Origin: a virus
IMG/VR virus record: IMGVR_UViG_3300009124_000079
Location: 1 to 27,865 of that record
Reading direction: 5' to 3' (one strand)
Length of the DNA: 27,865 nucleotides
Positions within the stretch are counted from its first letter, which is position 1. Each line of letters begins with the position of its first letter. Both the position numbers and the translations under genes were made by a program. Below the pieces are notes generated by a model. The model did not search any database, was not told the origin of the DNA, and saw only the letters and a program-made list of their open reading frames with translations. Of the stretch, positions 7,177 to 13,180 are shown one piece after another.

Positions 7177-8418
7177 ATGGCGATTTACAATATTGTCGGA
7201 TTCGACGCTACTAATAACCTTCCAATTGTACCGGCTTCAAGCGATACAGCAAACATCCAAGGGGACCTCACAGTCGCTAATAATGCTATTATTACTGGGG
7301 ACCTAACCGTCAACGGTACGACAACCACAGTCAACGCACAAATAACCACAGCAGACGACTATATCCATTTGAACAGCACCTACACCAACACGGCCGCAGC
7401 TGCTGACAGTGGATTCATTTTCACGGTGGAACCAAGTGGGACGGTCTTCACTTCAAGCCTTTTCGAAAATAGCGACACGGTCCGAGTAACAGCCAACCCA
7501 AGCGCAGCTTTCGCAATTGGGGACATTGTACAAATCAGCGGAGCCGGCACAGGTTCAAACAATGGTCTTTATGAAGTAGCTGCCCTCAGTGCTACCCAAA
7601 TTGCTTTTAAGCTCAGCGTATCGGCTTCCCTTGTTGATATTTGTCAGAATGTATCGTTCACCAATGAGAACGACACAGGGGCTTCCGTCGTCAAAGTAAA
7701 AGTGATGCAGTTTAAGACGGACCAAGCTAGTAATGGATTCAAATATAAATATGGTTCGACTGCTTCGAACATGTCAGCCGACCAGTCGTTCGGTGGGGCT
7801 GTTACATTAACCGACATTTCAGCCGGCACAGGTAACGCAAGCCTAACAACTGGAACAGGTGATATCACAATTGGGGTGGACTCAAGCCAAGCCATAAAGG
7901 TCCAAATCAATACAGCGGACAAGGTTGTCTTTGATGGAGACCTAGTCAAATTAAAAGCTGGAAATGAACTATACATCGAAGACGGGTCCCTTATCTCAAG
8001 ACCGTTGACCTTTGCGGGTGGTTCTTCCGTTGCGTTATATGACCTGATTTGTTGGAACCCGTTCAACCAAGCCAGTCCAGCCAGCGCAAATGGTGCCATT
8101 TCGGGCGTGTCTCAAGTCCAACACCAAGTTATTGGGGTCGCCCTATCAGCTGGAGGTGCAAGCCCAGCAACTGGAAAGGCTTGTATCAATCCAGGGGAAA
8201 TCGTTCCCATGAATTTCGGTTCGGACCTCACAAGTGGAGACACAGGCAAGGCGGTTTATTTGTCGGTTACCAATGGCCGTGCAACCTTGACCGCTCCGTC
8301 CAGTTCTGGCGACAAGGTTGTTCGAGTGGGCTTTGTCTTTGACGGTTCGTCTAACCTTGGAACAACTGGAATTCATTCGGTTATCTTCCAGCCACAATTT
8401 ATTTCAGAAATCGCTTAA
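7177..8418 (+). CDS. Beta-rich head fibre or decoration protein (413 aa)
   Basis: A probable virion surface protein. The N-terminal part (about 25-60) has repeats of the form G-D-L-T-V-x-N-x-x-I and G-D-L-T-V-N-G-T-T-T-T-V-N, which recur in phage fibre and beta-helix proteins. The middle is low in charge and rich in Ser, Thr, Ala and Gly. The C-terminal part (about 300-400) is a paralogue of the preceding 137-residue protein. It is the last gene before the capsid gene, from which a 128-base gap with a promoter candidate separates it. AGGAGACCACC precedes the ATG. Confidence 0.6.
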   Translation: MAIYNIVGFDATNNLPIVPASSDTANIQGDLTVANNAIITGDLTVNGTTTTVNAQITTADDYIHLNSTYTNTAAAADSGFIFTVEPSGTVFTSSLFENSDTVRVTANPSAAFAIGDIVQISGAGTGSNNGLYEVAALSATQIAFKLSVSASLVDICQNVSFTNENDTGASVVKVKVMQFKTDQASNGFKYKYGSTASNMSADQSFGGAVTLTDISAGTGNASLTTGTGDITIGVDSSQAIKVQINTADKVVFDGDLVKLKAGNELYIEDGSLISRPLTFAGGSSVALYDLICWNPFNQASPASANGAISGVSQVQHQVIGVALSAGGASPATGKACINPGEIVPMNFGSDLTSGDTGKAVYLSVTNGRATLTAPSSSGDKVVRVGFVFDGSSNLGTTGIHSVIFQPQFISEIA

Positions 8419-8431
8419 TATGTGATATAAA
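8403..8431 (+). promoter_or_regulatory. Candidate sigma70 promoter for the major capsid gene
   Basis: TTCAGA (8403-8408, 4 of 6 to TTGACA) and TATAAA (8426-8431, 5 of 6 to TATAAT) are separated by 17 bases. The -35 lies in the end of the preceding gene. Transcription would start near 8438, directly before a GC-rich hairpin. The match is decent but could be chance. Confidence 0.4.
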
Positions 8432-8439
8432 GATGTCAA

Positions 8440-8460
8440 GGGGTGGTTCCTAGCCGCCCC
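8440..8460 (+). promoter_or_regulatory. GC-rich hairpin in the capsid mRNA leader
   Basis: GGGGTGG (8440-8446) pairs with CCGCCCC (8454-8460) with one G-T wobble and a 7-base loop. No T-run follows, so it is not a typical terminator. It lies about 85 bases upstream of the capsid start and just after a possible transcription start, so it may protect the 5' end of a highly expressed mRNA. Nothing else is evident in 8461-8530. Confidence 0.4.
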
Positions 8461-8546
8461 CTAACATCGAATGGGGTACGGTCGCACCGGAAACAGCAGA
8501 ACAGCCCTTGAAACCTCAAACCACCATTCATTAATAGGAGCCTATC

Positions 8547-9494
8547 ATGGCCATTTCTAACGGTATTACCAATACCTCTTTAGTGGGCGACCTTCGACTT
8601 GCCCAAATGATTTCACAGGAAATTCGACTTCTTCTTCGTGATGTCAATAACCTTCGTAACACCCCTTATGTCTCATTCGTTGGTTCAATCAACGGAATGG
8701 GTTCAGACACCATTCGAGTCCGAAAAGCTGGACTAGATGGCCGTGACATCTTCTCAGCCATGGCGACAGAAGACACCGCAGTCAGCAACACCGCTTTAAC
8801 CGATGGACATGTCGATGTTAGCGTTATTCGTGCAGCTCTCCAGTACGAACTCACCGACTTGGCCGGCTTGACTGAGTTCCAAACACCAAATGGTATCGAT
8901 GTCTTCCGTATCGCCCAATCAATGGCTGGTTCTTACGAGGGTTACTTCGCTAGCCTTACAGCTGACACCATCGACGACTTCAGCGCTTCAGCTGGTGTTT
9001 CAGGTGCTGTCTTCACTGTTGACGCTATGTTGGACGGTATCTTCACACTTGAGAAGGCAGATTCTAACCGTGGTGTTCCTGGACCATTCGCAGCTATCCT
9101 TCACCCCAAGCAGTTGACAGAGCTCCAAGACGACCTTCGCAATGAGTCAAACAGCATTTTCGCTTATAGCCCAGCTACCTTGGAAGCTATCAGCGCAAAA
9201 GGCCCCGGTTATGTTGGTCGCTTCCTCAATGTTGACCTGTACAGCTCAAGCTATGTTAACACCGATGGTTCAAGCGACTTGAATGGCGCAATCTTCGGTG
9301 TAGGTGCAATGGGTTATGCCACAGGTGTTCCAAGTGACATTCCAGGGGCAGCTGACTTCATGCAAATGGGCGACATCATTGTCGAAATGTCACGCAACGC
9401 CAACACCGCTTCAACCGTTGTCACCGGACACGCTTACCTTGGTCTTGCTGTCCTTGAAGACGCGCGAGGCTGTCAGCTTATCTCAGTAAGCTAA
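8547..9494 (+). CDS. Major capsid protein
   Basis: A 315-residue protein likely to adopt the HK97 fold and form the shell. Features include an N-terminal helix (S-L-V-G-D-L-R-L-A-Q-M-I-S-Q-E-I-R-L-L-L), an extended segment with V-S-F-V-G-S-I-N-G-M-G-S-D-T-I-R-V-R-K, a central helix R-I-A-Q-S-M-A-G-S-Y-E-G-Y-F, the stretch F-A-A-I-L-H-P-K-Q-L-T-E-L-Q-D-D typical of the P-domain, and G-D-I-I-V-E-M-S-R near the end. There is no N-terminal delta domain, consistent with a separate scaffold. It has the strongest individual leader in the cluster (own promoter candidate, hairpin, AGGAG at 8536-8540) and is followed by a large inverted repeat. Confidence 0.8.
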   Translation: MAISNGITNTSLVGDLRLAQMISQEIRLLLRDVNNLRNTPYVSFVGSINGMGSDTIRVRKAGLDGRDIFSAMATEDTAVSNTALTDGHVDVSVIRAALQYELTDLAGLTEFQTPNGIDVFRIAQSMAGSYEGYFASLTADTIDDFSASAGVSGAVFTVDAMLDGIFTLEKADSNRGVPGPFAAILHPKQLTELQDDLRNESNSIFAYSPATLEAISAKGPGYVGRFLNVDLYSSSYVNTDGSSDLNGAIFGVGAMGYATGVPSDIPGAADFMQMGDIIVEMSRNANTASTVVTGHAYLGLAVLEDARGCQLISVS

Positions 9495-9503
9495 ACCTTC
9501 AAA

Positions 9504-9612
9504 CGAGACCCACTTTGTTTATGGGGTGGGGCTTGGGATATAGACTAAGAAAGTGGGTCTCGGTCTTTCGTCCCTTGTTCTACCCCATTCTAACCTTCCA
9601 TTGGAGACCCAC
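9504..9612 (+). promoter_or_regulatory. Inverted repeat with alternative pairing to the next gene's RBS
   Basis: A perfect 13-bp inverted repeat: the arm at 9504-9516 (CGAGACCCACTTT) pairs with 9550-9562 (AAAGTGGGTCTCG) across a 33-base loop. No T-run follows, so a simple terminator is not well supported. The right arm's GTGGGTCTC (9553-9561) is also a perfect 9-base complement of GAGACCCAC at 9604-9612, which contains the ribosome binding site of the gene starting at 9616. The two pairings exclude each other, so this could be a switch: upstream pairing frees the site, downstream pairing hides it. The switch itself is inference. Confidence 0.45.
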
Positions 9613-9615
9613 GAC

Positions 9616-10272
9616 ATGGATTATTCCTCAATCGCCCAACCATGGGCCCAGCCAAGCGGCCAAACACCCCGACTTCCAGTTCGGGCCAACTTCCCCATTT
9701 TCCTGAAACATCATGGAAAGGGGTGGCGCTTCGAATACCTGACAATCAAAGGAAAGGGAAAAGCAGCCGACAAGACAATAGGCGCTTGGTTACCAAACAT
9801 ACAGCTCGAATACGAACGTCCAGGGGTGAACGGTATACGAACCGACGGTCGAAACATTGACAGCACCCTTCGACAAGCCAATTTAAACAAAGAAGGGTAT
9901 ACAACCATCCTTCCACACCAAGCCGACTTCCTTAGGGTCTATCCAGCCCAGAACGGCAAATATTACACGACCAAGTTCTTTAAGCTTGAGAACATAGCTG
10001 GCGAGCTTATCAAGACCTTGGACAAAGAAGCGTGGGCGGAATTTAGAATTCAACTGATACTTGACGGTGTTATTCGACAACCCCATCCAACCATCTTGGA
10101 GCGGATTCGAATCCAACGAGCCCGACACATCGACCGATATATCAGACAACAACACATTCCAGAGCTAGCCGCCAAAATGAAAAGCATTGAAGCGGAAGTG
10201 AAAGGGATGTCCGAAGCCACCAAACTTATCCAAGAGAAGGGGCGAGACTATTATGTCGAACTTCAAAAGTGA
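9616..10272 (+). CDS. Hypothetical protein after the capsid gene (218 aa)
   Basis: The family is not recognised. The protein is basic to neutral and mixed alpha/beta. It has an aromatic-rich N-terminal half (G-K-G-W-R-F-E-Y-L-T-I-K-G-K-G-K) and a helical, charged C-terminal half (R-I-R-I-Q-R-A-R-H-I-D-R-Y-I-R-Q-Q, then K-M-K-S-I-E-A-E-V-K). The second half could be a coiled coil or bind nucleic acid. Start 9616 is chosen over an in-frame ATG at 9553 because GGAGACCCACGAC ends at 9615 and 9553 falls inside the inverted repeat. It lies between capsid and connector genes, so a head-completion role is possible. Confidence 0.6.
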   Translation: MDYSSIAQPWAQPSGQTPRLPVRANFPIFLKHHGKGWRFEYLTIKGKGKAADKTIGAWLPNIQLEYERPGVNGIRTDGRNIDSTLRQANLNKEGYTTILPHQADFLRVYPAQNGKYYTTKFFKLENIAGELIKTLDKEAWAEFRIQLILDGVIRQPHPTILERIRIQRARHIDRYIRQQHIPELAAKMKSIEAEVKGMSEATKLIQEKGRDYYVELQK

Positions 10273-10396
10273 TAGGGAAGCCATGGACCGAGCAGCTGCG
10301 AAAATGTTGGAAGCCCAACGAAAAGCGGGTAACACACAGGTCACGCACGAACAGGTCAAGAAGCGAATAATCGAAGCCGTCAACAGGAGACGATAA
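10253..10396 (+). CDS. Small basic helical protein (47 aa)
   Basis: A short open frame overlapping both neighbours: 20 bases with the gene before and one base of its TAA with the ATG at 10396. The product is helical and basic (D-R-E-A-M-D-R-A-A-A-K-M-L-E-A-Q-R-K, then H-E-Q-V-K-K-R-I-I-E-A-V-N-R-R-R). An alternative start at 10283 after AGGGAAG would give 37 residues. The region is otherwise uncovered, and the overlap with the next gene is of the same type as elsewhere in this cluster. The function is unknown. Confidence 0.6.
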   Translation: MSNFKSDREAMDRAAAKMLEAQRKAGNTQVTHEQVKKRIIEAVNRRR

Positions 10397-11175
10397 TGTC
10401 GACAGATTCAACCCCATATAGTTCAGATTCGAGAACGGTCGAGCTTTTACAAAGAGAAGCGACCAATACAACCGACATAACCATTCATCGGAATGGGGCT
10501 GTCGTGGGGTTGGATTCGGGCAGCTATACGCTTATTAAACCGGATGGGACCAAACTTGTCGACGCTGCAGCTGTTACGATTGTTGACAATGTCGCAAGTT
10601 ATACCCATTCAGCTGCTAGCCTTCCCGACACCCTGACATTGGGTGAAGGGTATATCCAAGAATGGTCCCTATACATAAATGAACTGGTTTATGTGTTTCG
10701 ACGAACCTGTTCTGTTGTTCGTCGTCGTCTTTATCCTGTTGTCTATGATGGGGACTTGACCAGCGTTTATTCGGACCTTGCAAGTCTTCGCCCTTCGACC
10801 TTGTCAAGCTATCAACCTTACATTGACGACGCATGGTTCACCATCATTCGACGGCTTCGAACCGAAGGTGGGGGGCTGGAATACCTTGTTATCAGTCCTG
10901 AAAGCATGTTCGAAGCCCATCGACATCTCACCCTCTATTTGATTTGGAGGGACTTCCATAGTTCACTTGGACAGTCGAATGGGCGTTATCTTGACCTATC
11001 CCAAGAGCATTACAAGCTGTACCAAGACGAATGGAAGCGTATCAATTTTATCTATGATTACGACCACGATGGAAAAGCTGACGAGCCCGACTTGAGAACG
11101 GCCAAACAACCCGTCGTTTATCTTTCCAATCCCGGACGTTTTGGTCGCTTCCGTTATAGGTCCACGAGGTTCTAA
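10396..11175 (+). CDS. Head-tail connector protein with Ig-like N-terminus and EF-hand-like loop
   Basis: A 259-residue protein likely to sit at the head-tail joint. Residues about 10-110 are beta-rich and Ig-like (T-D-I-T-I-H-R-N-G-A-V-V, S-Y-T-L-I-K-P-D-G-T-K, Q-E-W-S-L-Y-I). Residues about 125-220 are helical (Y-I-D-D-A-W-F-T-I-I-R-R-L-R; F-E-A-H-R-H-L-T-L-Y-L-I-W-R-D-F) in the style of gp6-type connectors. Near the end, D221-Y-D223-H-D225-G-K-A-D229-E-P-D232 fits the spacing of a calcium-binding EF loop. AGGAGACGATA precedes the start. The connector call relies on position and the helical domain. Confidence 0.55.
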   Translation: MSTDSTPYSSDSRTVELLQREATNTTDITIHRNGAVVGLDSGSYTLIKPDGTKLVDAAAVTIVDNVASYTHSAASLPDTLTLGEGYIQEWSLYINELVYVFRRTCSVVRRRLYPVVYDGDLTSVYSDLASLRPSTLSSYQPYIDDAWFTIIRRLRTEGGGLEYLVISPESMFEAHRHLTLYLIWRDFHSSLGQSNGRYLDLSQEHYKLYQDEWKRINFIYDYDHDGKADEPDLRTAKQPVVYLSNPGRFGRFRYRSTRF

Positions 11176-11612
11176 TGGCGTTATCGGTCTCACAACTTCG
11201 AGCAGCTGTAGCCACCCAAGTTCTAACGGTCTCAGGCTTCACCGAATCACGAATACCACCTGACTACTTCGGACGAAACGAGAACAGTGTAGCCCATAAA
11301 AGGTTCGCTGTTCAAATGTCGACCTCTAACGCAATGCCCGAAAGACAACGAAGGTCTATTGGGGTTATGATGGAATCAATCGTTCGGGTCAAGTTCTCTT
11401 ATCGACTGAGACCCAAAGACGCATACCCGACCGACTACGACGCAGCCATGGACACCGAACAGGATGTCATAAACGCAATAATAGCGAGCTATGCTTCCGT
11501 TCGTCCAGAAGTCGAGATAAGATATGCACGGACAATCCGTGACATAACCGATTCGACCGAATACATGTTATTCGACATCGAGTTCACTGCTTACCACACT
11601 ATTCCAACCTAG
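11175..11612 (+). CDS. Tail completion or terminator protein (probable)
   Basis: A 145-residue protein just upstream of the tail tube gene, where siphovirus tail terminators or completion proteins usually lie. It has an N-terminal helix (V-S-Q-L-R-A-A-V-A-T-Q-V-L), a basic middle (R-Q-R-R-S-I-G-V-M-M-E-S-I-V-R-V-K-F-S-Y-R), an alpha helix (D-T-E-Q-D-V-I-N-A-I-I-A-S-Y) and a final strand (M-L-F-D-I-E-F-T-A-Y-H). This resembles the alpha/beta layout of terminator proteins. The start overlaps the previous stop by one base. The specific role is inferred mainly from order. Confidence 0.55.
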   Translation: MALSVSQLRAAVATQVLTVSGFTESRIPPDYFGRNENSVAHKRFAVQMSTSNAMPERQRRSIGVMMESIVRVKFSYRLRPKDAYPTDYDAAMDTEQDVINAIIASYASVRPEVEIRYARTIRDITDSTEYMLFDIEFTAYHTIPT

Positions 11613-11623
11613 GAGAGAATAAA

Positions 11624-12133
11624 ATGGCTTATTCAACCGTTCCAAAGGCCAAAAAAGACGGCCAAATCGTCTTCAATGACAGCACAACCCCAACCGCTAT
11701 AACCCTTGAAGTAGCTTATGAAGAAGGGAACTTCACCTTCGACAAGCCAGTCCGAGACGAAGTCGTCGTTCGTGACCGTGGCGTTATCACCACAGTTCGA
11801 CAAGGTGACGAGCAGCCTATCACCGGTTCTTTCAACTTCTACATGAGAGAATTCACCGATACTGCCAACGCTGGTTCTATTCAGGACTTTATCAATCGAA
11901 CAGGAAACTACGCTTCCAATGTATCTACTGGTTCAGGTGGTGCGGTTTATGTCGAGCACCATTCTGTCGATATGGTTTATACCGTCGAAGGTACAGACTT
12001 CGGAGACGATGCCGACCATGTAGCCACCTTTTCAAAGTGTGTTTGTGTTCTTAGCTTCGCTGAAGGCGACCCCAACGCATTCACCTTGAACTTCACCTGT
12101 TATGGTGGCGTGACCTTTACAGGCCCAACCTAA
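11624..12133 (+). CDS. Major tail tube protein
   Basis: A 169-residue beta-rich protein that should stack as rings to build the tail tube. Several strands are visible (Q-I-V-F-N-D; I-T-L-E-V-A-Y-E-E-G-N-F-T-F; Q-P-I-T-G-S-F-N-F-Y-M-R-E-F; V-D-M-V-Y-T-V-E-G; C-V-C-V-L-S-F-A-E-G). The pattern G-S-F-N-F followed by helix Q-D-F-I-N-R-T is typical of siphovirus tube proteins. It lies directly before the tail assembly chaperone, the usual order. AGGAGAGAATAAA precedes the ATG. Confidence 0.75.
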   Translation: MAYSTVPKAKKDGQIVFNDSTTPTAITLEVAYEEGNFTFDKPVRDEVVVRDRGVITTVRQGDEQPITGSFNFYMREFTDTANAGSIQDFINRTGNYASNVSTGSGGAVYVEHHSVDMVYTVEGTDFGDDADHVATFSKCVCVLSFAEGDPNAFTLNFTCYGGVTFTGPT

Positions 12134-12157
12134 TAACGATTCAATGGAGACCCACCC

Positions 12158-12532
12158 ATGAATACTTTCAATCTGGGGTCTTTGGGGGAACATTCCCCCA
12201 AGGTCCCTTCGTCACTTGCTATTATTTTCGAACTAGTCACCAGCTGGAGCGAACAACCCGACAGAACCAAACTTGGGTTTATTTGCGCAGCTGCAATTGC
12301 TCACGCAGTCGACCACCCAAAGAAGCCACGACACAAGACCGGCATTTCCATCTTGGAATATGGTCGGGACTGTATCGAATGGCTGTTAGGGGCTGGGGTT
12401 CCTATCCCTGACATCTACAGTTATGGCTCTTTGGTTCTAGCCCTTTCAATGGAAAAGCTCCCGACACAAAAGGGGGTCGATGAGAAGGCCGATTTTTTGT
12501 CTCAACCCGAAGGGGACAACTTGAACACCTAG
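12158..12532 (+). CDS. Tail assembly chaperone, short form (G-like)
   Basis: The 124-residue zero-frame product of a two-product tail chaperone gene. Such chaperones coat the tape measure before the tube forms. The sequence is helical, with I-I-F-E-L-V-T-S-W-S-E-Q-P near residue 25 and L-G-F-I-C-A-A-A-I-A-H-A-V around 38-52. It lies between the tube and tape-measure genes as expected. Start: GGAGACCCACCC at 12146-12157. Stop TAG is at 12530-12532. The slippery sequence at 12493-12499 lets a minority of ribosomes enter the -1 frame (see the long form). Confidence 0.75.
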   Translation: MNTFNLGSLGEHSPKVPSSLAIIFELVTSWSEQPDRTKLGFICAAAIAHAVDHPKKPRHKTGISILEYGRDCIEWLLGAGVPIPDIYSYGSLVLALSMEKLPTQKGVDEKADFLSQPEGDNLNT

Positions 12533-12732
12533 GGTTAACCATATCCCTTCGCTGGGGTCAAGAACCGTTCTGGTTCGCAACCCTAGACAACGACAAACAA
12601 GAGCTTTTAATCGCAGAATACACGCTAGCCCACGAAACTTCGAAGCAGAAAGAACGACGAAAAGAACGCATAACCCAAGAGCGAATTAACAATCAATTGG
12701 CTATATTGAAGGAAAGGCGGGAACATGGCTAG
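12158..12732 (+). CDS. Tail assembly chaperone, -1 frameshift fusion (G-T-like)
   Basis: A predicted fusion of about 191 residues: codons 12158-12499 in frame 0, then frame -1 from 12499 to TAG at 12730-12732. The -1 frame is open from 12484 (after TGA at 12481-12483). After the shift it reads V-S-T-R-R-G-Q-L-E-H, then S-L-R-W-G-Q-E-P-F-W-F-A-T-L, then a basic helical tail (K-Q-K-E-R-R-K-E-R). No good start codon and ribosome binding site serve this segment, yet it is the only reading of 12533-12724. Frameshifted chaperones at this position are well known in lambda-like phages. Confidence 0.8.
12493..12499 (+). other. Slippery heptamer for -1 ribosomal frameshifting
   Basis: T TTT TTG in the X XXY YYZ frame: zero-frame codons are GAT (12491-12493), TTT, TTG. 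After slipping one base back both tRNAs can still pair with TTT TTT. It lies inside the only window in which the two frames overlap openly (12484-12530). No strong downstream stem was seen by eye. Confidence 0.8.
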
Positions 12733-13180
12733 CGCAAGGCGATTTACAAGCATTAAAGGAAATGCACGGGTGACACTGGATGGTCCCTATAAAGAGATTT
12801 TCGAAGACACCCTTCGTCGTGCCTATCCTGACATCGTGAAAACACTTGAAGCCACGGTGACAAAAATCAAAGACGACGCCCAAAAAGAATGGCCAGTCCG
12901 TCGAAAGAACTCAAAACGCAGTGTCGACGCGTTCGAGATTCGGTTTGGATTGACCAACGATGGAATAACCGTGTCACTTGAGAACGACGCACCCTACGCA
13001 GCGGGAATTCTTTCGGGTAAGGTCAAACCAAGCCTTAACCAAACAGGACAGGAAACAACGGTTCCCCCAAACCATCTTGTCTGGTGGGCTTTACTCTATA
13101 AACCAGCACTTCAAGCGACCAACTTGGTCGTGAACGCACTAGCCGACGAACTACTTCAGGAAATAAGGCGGGTTGACTAA
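12725..13180 (+). CDS. HK97 gp10-like tail completion protein (possible)
   Basis: A 151-residue protein with the look of the HK97 gp10 family: an N-terminal helix (L-E-A-T-V-T-K-I-K-D-D-A-Q-K-E-W-P-V), a basic patch (R-R-K-N-S-K-R-S-V), then beta strands ending in N-D-A-P-Y-A-A-G-I, where the family typically has a Y-A-x-x-V-E-x-G motif. The family normally acts in head-tail joining and lies before the tail tube gene, so a place between chaperone and tape measure is unusual. It overlaps the frameshift product by eight bases and shares one base with the tape-measure start. Confidence 0.45.
   Translation: MASARRFTSIKGNARVTLDGPYKEIFEDTLRRAYPDIVKTLEATVTKIKDDAQKEWPVRRKNSKRSVDAFEIRFGLTNDGITVSLENDAPYAAGILSGKVKPSLNQTGQETTVPPNHLVWWALLYKPALQATNLVVNALADELLQEIRRVD

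Noticed and set aside
9504-9562. Simple intrinsic terminator after the capsid gene
   Set aside because: The stem is good but the loop is 33 bases and no T-run follows; kept as a structural or switch element instead.
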